From Sphaerolaimus hirsutus (taxonomy: Eukaryota > Nematoda > Chromadorea > Monhysterida > Sphaerolaimidae), in assembly GCA_964036195.1 (NCBI GenBank), contig OZ038459.1, positions 2,167,206 to 2,231,205 on the forward strand: DNA of 64,000 nt, read 5' to 3'. This document shows positions 41,075-51,329 of the stretch, piece by piece. Under the pieces are notes generated by a model. The model ran no database searches, was not told where the DNA came from, and saw only the letters and a list, made by a program, of their open reading frames with translations. Numbering within the stretch: the first letter of the stretch is position 1; each line of letters starts with the position of its first letter. Both the position numbers and the translations under genes were made by a program.

Positions 41075-42164
41075 TGTAAAATAGTATGGAACTAGTTGAG
41101 TTGACTTGTGAACGAGCTCCTATTCCTAACCGAGGAAGAGGACGAATGTGAACGAATGAATTGTGACGTGAGGCGTCGTCTCTTAGTTGACGTTCCGCTA
41201 TTTTATCAATGTGATTAGTTGAGTTGAAGTGAATTGACGTGAGTTAGTGTGATTCAATATTTAGATTGTTTCCAAAAGGGTTTGATGAACCTTTTTATTT
41301 AGACAATTAAATACAAAGAAATAAATGCGAATAAAATATACAAAATAAAGGAATTAATTTACAGCTAAATTAATTACTTAAATGAAACGTAAATTAAACG
41401 CAAATTACCGAAGAAATAAGGCAATTTAAAGAAGGCACTTAATTACAACAACAAGGCAATAATTAAGTGGCGCGGTTGTGAACAAAGCACCTGAAATAGC
41501 GCTGGTGTGAATAAAGCACTAAGGTGATTTAAAGCACCAAGGGTTAACACTTAGCACCAAAAAATAAGCGACTTAATAAAGGTGACAACGGCGCTTATTT
41601 AGATCCTAGGAAGAGATTTGTGTGAAGTTGACGAGGTTGCAAACACTGCCGATTTTAGCTGTGAGATCGGCTTTTAAGGGCCAGACCGATGGCGACTAGC
41701 TTGGTGCCAATCGGTCAGCTCTAATCTCCAATTTTTACCCAACATTTCCAATTGTGAAAGTTCGACTCTTGCCCGCTCGCTCTTCCAACGAAAAGCGAGC
41801 TAAACTGGCAAGATAGTGAAAATGTGAGACAAGCCAGACAGCATTTGAAATGGCGCGCGGGCCCGGCCCCCCGCTTGGGGCGAGCCCGCCGCTTAACATA
41901 AACATGTCAGCGTATTTGCGTGCTGCTTGTCAAGGAAATGTGGCGGAATGTGAGCAATGAGTAAGATCTAAATATGTGAGCAACGTAAAGCGCACGTTGT
42001 AAACATGATCGCTTGAGATATTAAATGGTGAATGTGAAGATGTTAAAAGGTGGAATGTGAACTGAAAAGGAATGTTGATAAATTGAATTAACTAAATATA
42101 AAAGAGAACATAAGAACGTCAACTTAAATATTAAAAGTTTTACATTTTACGATAATGTTACACA
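41075..42164 (-). repeat. BEL 5' LTR
   Basis: 1090 bp, about 15 differences from the other LTR by eye. In element orientation TGTGTAACATT begins at 42164 and CTATTTTACA ends at 41075. Confidence 0.9.
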
Positions 42165-43019
42165 TGTAGAGAGGACTTGTTTTCTTCATAGAATATGTAA
42201 AAGTGGGCACTTTTTCATACGTGTACAGCACAACGTATGTTTTTCTATAAGAAAATGATATATAAAATAGTTTTCAAGGTCTCTTTATTCTAGGAGATAA
42301 AAATCATCGCTCATCCGACTCGTTTCCACTTCTATTGTCTCCACAACCATTTCGATTTGGCTGCGATTTTTTATATGTTTAAAGGCACTACCCCCGCGTA
42401 TCTTTAATAATCAACGGAACCATTTCTGTAAACACATAGCAGTCTAGTCACTTTATAAATATGTCTCACATCGAATTTTCTGAAATACATTTCCGTACGC
42501 GTATGCGATTCAAATGTACGCGTACAAGTGCGTACGGTACTTTTTTACATGCATATGTAAATGTATTTACCGTGTACTCGCGTACGCGTATTTTTCGAGT
42601 AAACGTAAGTACCTTTTAACAACTTTGGTTCATTCGAGGGGGGGGTTTTATTATTGCGTCAGAAATTTTCGTAAGGATCGTAGTATAATGGCAACCATTT
42701 GCGTACCCAAAACCCAATTCTCACTCTGAAAAAATATACCCCCTGGGAGAAATCGAGGATATACGGTATTTGAATCCAGTTTCGATGGTCCATCATTTTC
42801 AGTTTCTGATTTGCCACATTCAGCTTTACTTAGAGAAATTAGAGCTTAGAGACTTAGAGTTTTAGAAATTCAATTGACTGCAACAATAGTAAATACATAA
42901 AATGGTACATGCACTATGGCTTTTTGGCATCTATCAGTCCGACATTGACCGATGTGAGGTATTTGGTTGGCTGGCAACTCGATAGGCTACTTATTTCAGT
43001 GCAAAACACCATATATTTA

Positions 43020-43392
43020 CCCTAAATCCTCGAATAAGTCCCCAGGGGAGGTATTTTTGAGGGGTGAGTGTTTCAAGGGGGAGTTTTTCGAGGGGGGGGG
43101 GGTTTCCCTTGGACTTGAAAAACTTGGACTTAATTCATTATATGGATGCGGTCTGTCAACTCATGTAATTCAGGTATTTCAATGTAACAACAATAAAACA
43201 ATGTGTATACTGTGCATACACAATGTATTTATCTGATATCGCTGCATTCCATTGTATTTCTGCATTGTATCCTTTTCATCAAGAGGGGGGACTTATTCAA
43301 GAGGGGTGTTATTCGAGGGGGGGGGTTATTTCAACCTCACCTTGCCAACAGGGGCGAGTTATTCAAGGGGGGAACTATTCAAGGATTTGCGG
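43020..43392. mobile_element. Family-K MITE
   Basis: Ends CCCTAAATCCTCGAATAAGT and the matching CAAGGATTTGCGG are flanked by TA; internal GGGGGGGACTTATTCAAG blocks. Confidence 0.7.
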
Positions 43393-43788
43393 TAAACCAA
43401 GTTTTAGTTGACTGCAACTAGCATACTCTTCGGGCCACATGCAATGAATTTTTCTGAATGAAACGCTCTGTCATGAATGACGTCATCGTTAATGAAAGTC
43501 ATCGTCACTCGTATACTCGGCAGACATGATACTCTACAAATAGATACGATTTATGTCTTCGGCTGGCAGACGGCCAACTGAAAACTTATGAACATATATC
43601 AACATTTCACAAAAAGAAAAAGAAAAGAAATTTTAAATGCCTGAATCGACTAAAGGGCTATTTACACAGGTCCGCAAAAAATTTTTTTTTTCAAAAATGA
43701 ATAATTGGCGTGTATGGGTTGTTTGCATGTTAATTAGGTGAATTATCACCAAATTAGCATGCACAAAATTTTTGCGAGACGGTGACAT

Positions 43789-44599
43789 CAGCGTTGCAGC
43801 AGAGTTCACACGTTTTTTACGTTCACACATTCACACAAGTCAATAAAAATCATCAGTAAAAAAATCACACACAAAAAATTCACACACTCCCATTTGTTGC
43901 TGTTTTACGATGAAACAGCTTTTCACACACTATGTAACTGTGTGCCTCAATGTGTTAAATTGTATAGATTCACACACAGCAGAAGGTCAATATTTAGGTG
44001 ACCTCTGCACACTGAAAACTATAGTGCCCTTCACATTACAGTGTGGGTCAAATAGCAATGTGAGAGCATGTGTTACATTGTGAGAGCAATTTAATGTAAT
44101 GAGAGTTTAAAAAATTGGTTTTATTTGGACAAGATATGGTAGATTTCATAGTAAAGTGAGCAGTCGGTTGAGCAAGAATAAAAATTCTGAGTGCAAATTG
44201 AATTTTATTGAATATGTAAAGAGCTGTAAATATAACTATATCTATGCATAGAATTAGAAATAAAACTGAAAACACAATTAAAAATCCCATTCTAAGGTCA
44301 ATAATGCCATATAAATATATAAATGTATGAAGTGCATTTAAATGAAAATGCAATTTGAGTTTGCATTTCCAATGTGGGCCACCCTTTCTTTTGACCCCTT
44401 TGTCTTGACTGCTATGTAACATGAGATAACAGCTGCATTTGCACAAGCAACTCAAATTATAGCAATATTATTCACACAGTGTTGTAAATTCACACATGTT
44501 TTATGTGTATTTTTTTCGGCTGTGATTCAGCCCAAAAATTTCACACGCTCCAAAAATCACACATTTTTTCACACACCGAAAATGGGAGCTGCAAGCCTG
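43789..44599. mobile_element. hAT-like element (CAGCGTTGCAGC ends)
   Basis: Ends CAGCGTTGCAGC and GCTGCAAGCCTG (two mismatches as inverted repeats) are flanked by a perfect 8-bp duplication GGTGACAT (43781-43788, 44600-44607). CAG-initial ends plus 8-bp duplication are hAT hallmarks. Subterminal TTCACACA repeats dominate. No transposase frame. Confidence 0.85.
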
Positions 44600-44889
44600 G
44601 GTGACATGCGCTGATGCAAAAAATTTTTGGGGGGTGTATAGTTTTTTCGATTTGTCTGAATTTTGGCATGTGTGTACTCCTTCGTTTACTGAGTACACAC
44701 ATGCCAAAATTCAGACAAATCGAAAAAAACTATACACCCCCCAAAAAAAATTTGCATCAGCGCATGTCACCGTCTCGCAAAAATTTTGTGCATGCTAATT
44801 TGGTGATAATTCACCTACTTAACATGCAAACAACCCATACACGCCAATAATTCATTTTTGAAAAAAATTATTTTTTGCCGGGTCCCGGT

Positions 44890-47108
44890 TAGCATTGGAA
44901 AAAACGACCGATTTTGAGAAAATATAATTAAATATTATCTCAGAAAATCTCCCAAGAAAAAAATATAATTAAATCTCTTGAGTCATTTTTGAAAATATAA
45001 TTAAATCTCTGAGAAAATCTCTTGCAGTTCAAAAAAATATCATAAAATCTCTCAACTTTAAGTATGATTTCATCAATATTTCAAGATGTTTGAACCATTG
45101 AGAGTAAAGTGTAAGCACACTATGCGTTGTTTAACTTTTTCATTCACAATTTCATATAATAACAGCATATTATCTACTGATGGCAGGCACACTTTGTACT
45201 ACCCTGTATTTAGTATCTGAATAATGAACAAAAATATGGTTTAGGCACATTTTTTATCATAGTAGAATACATTACTTTCACGTGTGATGATCCCCACAGA
45301 ATTTATCAGATGAATTTTTCACCAAAATTTGGTAACAATATTTTCAAAGCATGCTGTCAACTCTTTAGTTGTTAAAACAGCTAGAACCCAGTGTATAAGT
45401 TACCCGTTGCACAAGTAGCAACATCCAGTGCTCAGTGGTTAGGCACAACCCCGTACTTGAGCACTGGGTTTTCACGGGACTGCAGGGGTTCAGTATGGTT
45501 CAGGGTTGAAACATATTTACATTTACTCAAAAATACATATAAACACCTTCCCGGTCACGTCCGGCACCCATTTTTTTATTTTACTTCTCACATCCTATCC
45601 CCAGTTCTAGGGCACCCCAGAGGCTGAAACTTGGGGGAGACATTGGCGCAACCCCCCTCTACTTCGCACGAATTTGGGGGGTCGCGGCGACCCCTCTCAG
45701 CGTGGGTCGCCCTAAGTGCAAACATTTTTTCGGCTTTTTTGGTGTCCCACAGCAGGTCCGGCACCCGCTGATTTCTGAGCTGTGGGAGGGGTATAAATCT
45801 AAAATTTTGGAGATGTGTTACCTACACCACTCCCCTACTATACACTATTCAATAATGTGAAATAAATGTGAAAAATTTCTCAAAAATTCGCTTATTCTCT
45901 AAAAAACACCACTCCCCAATAGATGGATGACAAAAAATTCACTTTTTGGAACTTTTTTATTAGACACTTGAAGAGATGGTTTACGATACTTTAAAGGGAA
46001 CAGTTTGATGTTTAAAGTTTTGTAAAGAACCATACCTCTAAAATGCCTGCATTACAAAATTTACTTAGGGTGAATTTTATGACATCATAATGACATCATT
46101 GCAGGAACAAAAATTTACAAAATTTACACTTTGAAATTCCCCCCAAGTAAATTTTGCAATGCAGGCATTTTAGAGGTATGGTTCTTTACGTAACTTTAAA
46201 CATCAAACCCTTCCCTTTAAAGTATCGTAAACCATCTCTTGAAGTGTCTAATAAAAAATTCCAAAAAGTTAATTTTTTGTCATCCATCTATTGGGGAGTG
46301 GTGTTTTTTTAGAGAATAAGCGAATTTTTGAGAAATGTTTCACATAAATCTCACATTTTTGAATAGTGTATAGTAGGGGAGTGGTGTTGGTAACACATCC
46401 CCAAAATTTTACATTTATACTCCTCCCACAGCTCAGAAATCAGCGGGTGCCGGACCTGCTGTGGGACACCAAAAAAGCCAAAAAAAATTTTTGCACTTAG
46501 GGCGACCCACCCTGAGAGGGGTCGCAGCGACCCCCCCAATTCATGCGAAGTAGAGGGGGGTTGTGCCAATATCTCCCCCAAGTTTCAGCCTATGGGGCGC
46601 CCTAGAACTGGGGATAGGATGTAAGACGTAAAATCAAAAGATGGGTGCCGGACGTGACCGGGAAGGTGTTTACTTGAGTATTAAGTAAATACATATAAAT
46701 TTACCCTGAAAAAGTACCAGTACTCTATTTTATGTATACTTCTTGAAAGTACTTGTGTACAGAAAATGTTTTTCAGATAACTTTTTTATTGGCTCTTTCA
46801 TGCCATAGAACAGAAAAAAGGGTAAGAAAAACTACAAATAGCGGGAAAAAAGCCAAAAATGGGTATATAAGCAAATAGTTTAAATAAGATGAAAATTTGT
46901 AAAAAAACGCACATGAACTAGTGAATTTGAAGGTGAAATTAGGCAAATATAGAGAGATTTTCTTGAGAGATTTTCTCAATCAGGAGAAAATATAATTAAA
47001 TCTCTCTGGAAAATCATGGAAAAAATATAAATCTCAGAAAATCTTATATTTTCTGAGATTTTCTGAGATTTTTTAAATATAAATCTCCCAGAGATTTTTT
47101 CAATGCTA
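44890..47108. mobile_element. hAT-like element (family TAGCATT), copy B
   Basis: Ends TAGCATT and AATGCTA have a perfect 8-bp duplication GTCCCGGT (44882-44889, 47109-47116). The same GAGATTTTCTGAGA subterminal repeats and interior as copy A (4761-6042) are present, but this copy contains an extra foldback (45542-46670). Confidence 0.9.
45542..46670. mobile_element. Foldback transposon (family E), complete copy, TA duplication
   Basis: AACACCTTCCCGGTCACGTC at the left is inverted at 46651-46670. The arms pair along almost the whole 1129 bp around a centre near 46106. TA is duplicated (45540-45541, 46671-46672). Copy A of the host family carries the same sequence without the insertion at 5216-5250, which fixes the boundaries. 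Confidence 0.9.
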
Positions 47109-47419
47109 GTCCCGGTCCCCGGCCGGGACCTGTGTAAATAGCCCGACTAAAGTGATGACGTCATGATGGAGTGTTTCCTCCGGAAAAATGTACGGTGTAA
47201 TGTCACCCGAGTTATACGCGACTCCCTCTTATTTTTTTGAAATATTTTTCATTTTTGTGGCAGTGCGTACATAAGTTGTCGACTAAGACATAAGTAACTT
47301 TGGGTGCATACTTTGCTCTCAGCAGAGTATGTATACTAGCGGAGGCGGAGGGTCATGCATTATTAACAACAATTCGGATCAGTGAAAAGTTTTTGTTATT
47401 TTTCGAATCGTCTCCGAAT

Positions 47420-47635
47420 TGGCGCTGCGCATACTATAGTTTTCAACCGAAACTTCGAAAACGCATACGGCACTTTTCAACATATTTGAGTTTTCTACAA
47501 TGAGTCACATTGAATCTAAATCAACTGTACTTGATGGACACTTCATTCTAGAAAACTAAAATGCTATCAAAGCCAATTTATTAGTTTTCGGAAGTTTGGT
47601 TGAAAATTAGGTAGTGTTCGCAGGCACATTGGATT
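47420..47635. mobile_element. Family-P inverted-repeat element
   Basis: GCGCTGCGCATACTATAGTTTTC at the left and the inverse near 47600-47635. The interior block TTGAGTTTTCTACAATGAGTCA is shared with 50206-50398. Confidence 0.55.
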
Positions 47636-47941
47636 GTCCTGGTGCCAGTCCCAAGTGGACAAATCCAGAGAGAAGTCAAGGGAGGTACACTATTGAAAAG
47701 TCAAGAGAAACTAAAATGACATAAATATGTGAATTTAATGAGTTTAATGAGTTTAGTTTTCAAATTTTTGAATCTTTTTGGAATTTGCTCCACGAAATTA
47801 TTTGATATTCGACTTTTCGTTCGCCATCATTACACCAGTCTCGTACCAGGACGATCAAATCTAAAAACGGCAAAACTTTTGCCATAACACGCGCCAATAA
47901 AACCAGTTGACCATGTCAACTCAAAACCGCACACTTTTCAG

Positions 47942-48072
47942 TCGTGGGGGAAAGGCTACTAGCAGTTGGCAACTTCCTTAGCGAGTGGAACGCGGCGGGC
48001 GTGCCGGCGCCGCACAAATTCTGCATGGTCCTGTGCGTGCTCGTCGCCCTCGCAAAGCACTACTTCCGTTGA
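47942..48072 (+). CDS. Terminal exon of an unrecognised gene
   Basis: After acceptor CACACTTTTCAG| a GC-rich frame in phase 1 encodes VGERLLAVGNFLSEWNAAGV. It then has a hydrophobic stretch (FCMVLCVLVALA) and ends KHYFR with TGA at 48070-48072. The codon-rich base composition stands out from AT-rich flanks. It may be the 3' end of the gene whose pieces lie at 19984-22023, with the nested transposon block as intron; the phase (0 versus 1) does not support a direct join to 22023. Confidence 0.4.
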
Positions 48073-48267
48073 GTTGACGCGCTGGGAGTTCTGTGATTCT
48101 AGCCTGTGATCTATCGATTTGTACCCTGCGTGGGGTTTTTTTCAAATTTTTTTTTTCTCGGTGATAAGGTTTACTTACCTACACTTATTTTGTAATTGGC
48201 CTACCGTGTTTTGTCGAACTATACCGCTTGAATTTACCCCCCCCCCTGCCTTCGAAATACAACTAGG

Positions 48268-48445
48268 GAGCAGTCCCAGACCCTTTAAAGTGTAAAGGCG
48301 ACGTGTCAAATGTCAAACAAACAAAACAAATCATTACTGAACTTTGAATGGCAATTGACACTTTACTTTGCATTTGTCACGATAATTGACATCTTGCATG
48401 ACATTTTAAACTTTACTTTACACTTTTCAGTGTCTGGGATAGGCG
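48268..48445. mobile_element. Family J, copy 6
   Basis: Target copies CTAGG (48263-48267) and CCAGG (48446-48450). Ends GAGCAGTCCCAGACCC and GTGTCTGGGATAGGCG. The arms carry the GTGTAAAG / CTTTACAC motifs. Confidence 0.75.
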
Positions 48446-48712
48446 CCAGGTCTGAGCGACCCGAAGACAAAATTACATCCTCATTCAAAATAATCCTGTC
48501 TGAAACAATGTACATGAAGTACACTTCAGTCACTTTACACCCTGCACGCGTGGTCCTTGGTTCCCGCTGGAAGCGTGCCAACGATTTTTTTTACGCATGC
48601 GATTTTCATAAAACGTTGAAAAAATGTCATCTCTGTTATAACACTATACATTAACGTATTCACAACAATGGTTTTTCATCCTATATACAAAAATCGCATG
48701 ACATGTACAGTT

Positions 48713-49252
48713 CAGAGTTGCGATATTTACGCTTACCCGAAATACCCGGGTAAATGGGTATTTACATTTATGCTTACGCTTACGCTTTCATAAAATACCC
48801 TTACACTTGTTTACGCTTTCCCGGCCTAATTACCCGGGTATTAAAAGCGTAAAAAGAATTTCACAATTTGAAAAAGCGTAAAACTATAAAACAAGAAATT
48901 GAATGAGAACGTGTGTAAAAACAACAACTGTGCATGTGCAATAACCGACTGAAAATAGTGACAGAAGTACAAATTGTGTCAAAGTATGAGTGTGGTGTAA
49001 GAAAATTGTGTCACCGAGTGAAATAAATTTGATGGAAATGATCAGTAAATTCATCTCAAAGTGTAAGCAATGTTGTTGTCCTATTCTCAACAGCAATTCA
49101 CCCTCTTAAAAATTTTTATGCTTACGCTTTTTTACGCTTTCCTAGGTATTTTAAAAATACCTTACACTTTTAGGATCCATACTGAAAATTTGTAAAGTGT
49201 ATCTATGCTTACGCTTACACTTTACAAAAATACCGGTATTCTAACAACTCTG
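48713..49252. mobile_element. hAT-like MITE (CAGAGTTG ends)
   Basis: Ends CAGAGTTGCGATATTTACGC and GGTATTCTAACAACTCTG are flanked by a perfect 8-bp duplication GTACAGTT (48705-48712, 49253-49260). The interior repeats TTTACGCTTACGCTTT and AAATACCCGGGTA. It has the same end type as the element hosting the BEL retrotransposon. Confidence 0.88.
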
Positions 49253-49343
49253 GTACAGTTTACATGATGTAAATGTGTCTATTAGACTATTAGTACTCGA
49301 GTATACCTACGTATTTTTGAGCATTTGATATGATATGTGTGAG

Positions 49344-49660
49344 TAAATACAATAAAATAGAAGAGCGCCATCCCATTTTTCCATCAACTCTTTACCTACC
49401 GTTCTATTGAAGGTATTATATCGTTCTGTTGTAGGCTGCCGTTTTATTTTTTCACCAATTTTTTCACCACATTCTTCAAATGTCAACATATTTTTATTTT
49501 TAATGAAACTTACGCAACATTTCAATATCAATATTGGAATTTGGAATGCTTTGAATGTTCTCGCTATAAATTGTGTTTTATTTTGATGTTTTGGCACCCT
49601 TCTAAAGCAATTTCTACCTGCCGTTTCATTGTAGATGCTGTTCTATTAGAAGAAATACGG
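49344..49660. mobile_element. Family-U MITE
   Basis: Right end TTCTATTAGAAGAAATACGG is followed by TA; the left end near AAATAGAAGAGCGCC is eroded. Confidence 0.6.
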
Positions 49661-50403
49661 TAACTAGGTAGGCTGTTTTTAACAACTAGTAAAAAATATG
49701 ACCTCCTCAACAGAAAACGATAATAATGAAATGAAAGCAAAGTTTGGGTCAATAAAATAGCGAAAGTCCTTGTCAACTTGACCAACAATTCAATATGTGG
49801 TGATTTTTACTTTCGTCTATTGTACACATTTTAACGCGACAATTTTTCAGTGACAAATGACGCGCTGCATTGAAAGTCGCCGGAAATTTCGATCATAATC
49901 TCAATCGATGCAATGTCCATTCACATTTTCTGTACATTCTGTTTCTTGTTCTGCAGAGTTGTGCAGTTTTGACATATTTTTAAACGGAATTTAAATTTAA
50001 AAAAAGAAAAATGCGACAACTGCTTTATTTGCTATTGTTTGCGGCGGCGGAAACAAAAAGTTACTTCTAACTGGTTCTTATTCCTAAAATGGCAAACGCT
50101 ACATCATGTACATTGTATGCATGATGTACATACTTGCAAGACGGGGGTATTTCGAGGGGGGGGGGTTAATTCAAGGGGGTATTTCGAGGAAATACGGTAC
50201 CTTATGGCCCTGCGCACATTAAGGAATTTTGAAAACTCATAAATGAGGTTTACACGTGTTTGAGTTTTCCACAATGAGTCATTTTAAATTTCCATCAACT
50301 GCAGTTGACGGCCACCTCATTGTAGAAAACTCAAATGCGTTCTAAGCTGATTTGTGAGTTTTCGAAATTTCGTGTGAAAACTAGTGTGTGCAGGCTCAAT
50401 ATA
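49661..50403. repeat. Family-K right end and family-P element
   Basis: 50140-50197 is a family-K right end (GGGGTATTTCGAGGAAATAC). 50206-50398 is a family-P element (CCTGCGCACATTAAGG ... CTAGTGTGTGCAGG). The rest is unassigned AT-rich sequence. Confidence 0.5.
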
Positions 50404-50732
50404 CCGTATTTCTTCTAATAGAAGAGTGTCGTTCTATTTTTGTCAACTGCTCTCTTTTTCCCCCAACCTTTTCACGCACTTTTAATTTGGGCAATGTGTT
50501 TTATTAATTAAACATCTTACATGAGCAACATTTTGATATCAGAGTATCAATTCAAACAAAATCAAATCTGAAAATAACCCCTGAATCATATTTCTGAATA
50601 CCTTGGATGTTCTTACCACCCATTTTTCAATTATTTTTGTGTTTTGGCACTCTTCCAAAATAATTTCTGCCTGCCGTTCTAATGGAGGTGCCGTTCTATT
50701 GTAGGTATGTCATTCTATTAGAAGAAATACGG
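50404..50732. mobile_element. Family-U MITE
   Basis: Ends CCGTATTTCTTCTAATAGAA and TTCTATTAGAAGAAATACGG are flanked by TA; internal TGCCGTTCTAATGGAGG motifs. Confidence 0.8.
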
Positions 50733-50792
50733 TAAGTAAATTTGAACGGTTTTATACTTATTTAGGTGTTTGTCTTTGTCTCAATCTCAAAC

Positions 50793-51067
50793 TAGTATAC
50801 TCGGCGGACCGCAAAGTATGCGCTCAAAATTATTTATGTCTTGGTTGATAACTCGCGAGCTGGATACTTATGTATACACATTCACAAAAAGAAAAATATT
50901 TTTGAAAAGAAAAAGGCGGAGTCGCGTACAAACGAGGAATGCTTTTTCCTGTCATGTTTTTTCTTTTTTTTTTGTTGCTGGAATCATTTTTATTTCATTA
51001 ATGATGACGTCATGATGGAGTGTTTCCTTCAGAAAAATGCATAGCATGCGGTCCGTCGAGTATACTA
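50793..51067. mobile_element. Family-G element, compact copy
   Basis: TAGTATACTCGGCGGACCGC is inverted as GCGGTCCGTCGAGTATACTA. GATGACGTCATGATGGAGTG lies inside the right half. It lies 47 bp upstream of the first LDLa exon in the window. Confidence 0.75.
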
Positions 51068-51114
51068 AAGACAAAGAGTTATTGATTTATTCATCTGATT
51101 TCAGTTTAATACAG

Positions 51115-51329
51115 GGAACTTTGACAACATAAATGGCAATTCGTTCACGTGTGCTGATGGAAAAACCATCGGTATCGAGAAGGTGGCAATTTTTGCGAAT
51201 AAATTTTGTTTCAATAAAAAGTTCAAAATTGTCATTTTTGCGCAGGTGTGTAATGGTCATGCAGATTGTTTGGATTTTGCTGATGAAGAAAATGTGTTTT
51301 GTCATGATTTTTTACCTTCTGGCACAGTG
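51115..51329 (+). CDS. LDLa repeat 1 (two exons, 63-bp intron)
   Basis: Exon 51115-51182 follows TTTAATACAG|, encodes [15 protein letters not shown] and ends GAAG|GTGGCA. Exon 51246-51329 follows TTTTTGCGCAG|, encodes [19 protein letters not shown] and ends at GTG|GTGAGT. The third cysteine position is not Cys (KTIGIEK), so the repeat is atypical. Confidence 0.7.

Larger units (their letters stand above)
24333..42164 (-). mobile_element. BEL/Pao LTR retrotransposon with env-like gene, interrupted by Ty3/gypsy
   Basis: LTRs of 1090 bp at 24333-25422 and 41075-42164 start TGTG and end TTTTACA in element orientation. They are flanked by a perfect 5-bp duplication TGTAG (24328-24332, 42165-42169), as usual for BEL. 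By eye the LTRs differ at about 15 positions, so insertion is fairly recent. Coding order on the minus strand: gag, pol (protease, RT, RNase H, integrase), env-like, two overlapping 3' frames. A gypsy element (26742-32372) interrupts the env-like region. An in-frame TAG splits integrase, so this copy is not autonomous. Confidence 0.93.
24187..42628. mobile_element. hAT-like element (CAGAGTTGTTA ends) split by the BEL retrotransposon
   Basis: Ends CAGAGTTGTTAG (24187) and TAACAACTTTG (42618-42628) are flanked by GTTTATTC and GTTCATTC (seven of eight). Without the BEL insertion it would be about 0.6 kb. The CAGAGTTG end is shared with the clean copy at 48713-49252, which has a perfect 8-bp duplication. 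Confidence 0.75.
24116..42766. mobile_element. Family-K MITE split by a nested transposon stack
   Basis: Left end CCGTATTACCTCGAAATACC (24116, preceded by TA) pairs with ATCGAGGATATACGG (42752-42766, followed by TA). The short G-rich interior resumes at 42637 directly after the inner element's duplication. The interior is the four-level nest. Confidence 0.7.
43656..47143. mobile_element. Foldback element (GGCTATTTACACAGG ends), 9-bp duplication, host of three more elements
   Basis: Ends GGCTATTTACACAGGTCC and GGACCTGTGTAAATAGCC are flanked by a perfect 9-bp duplication CGACTAAAG (43647-43655, 47144-47152). Without its insertions it is a nearly perfect palindrome centred near 44685. A 9-bp duplication would suit Mutator-like elements, an inference. 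Insertions: 43789-44599 in the left arm and 44890-47108 near the right end. Confidence 0.85.
43424..47335. mobile_element. Family-G element (AGTATACTCGGCGGAC) split by nested insertions
   Basis: The left part (TAGCATACTCTTCGG, then TATACTCGGCAGACATGATACTC at about 43512) and the right part (GATGACGTCATGATGGAGTG at 47154, then GTATACTAG at about 47329) correspond to the two halves of the compact copy at 50793-51067. Everything from 43656 to 47143 is insertion. Confidence 0.55.

Noticed and set aside
42780-43019. Possible exon between the large nest and the next MITE
   Set aside because: AT-rich with no paired splice sites and no codon bias.
43800-44580. Possible gene from the 135-codon minus-strand frame at 44048-44455
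   Set aside because: It lies wholly inside a hAT-like element with exact boundaries and has no transposase motifs or other homology I can see.
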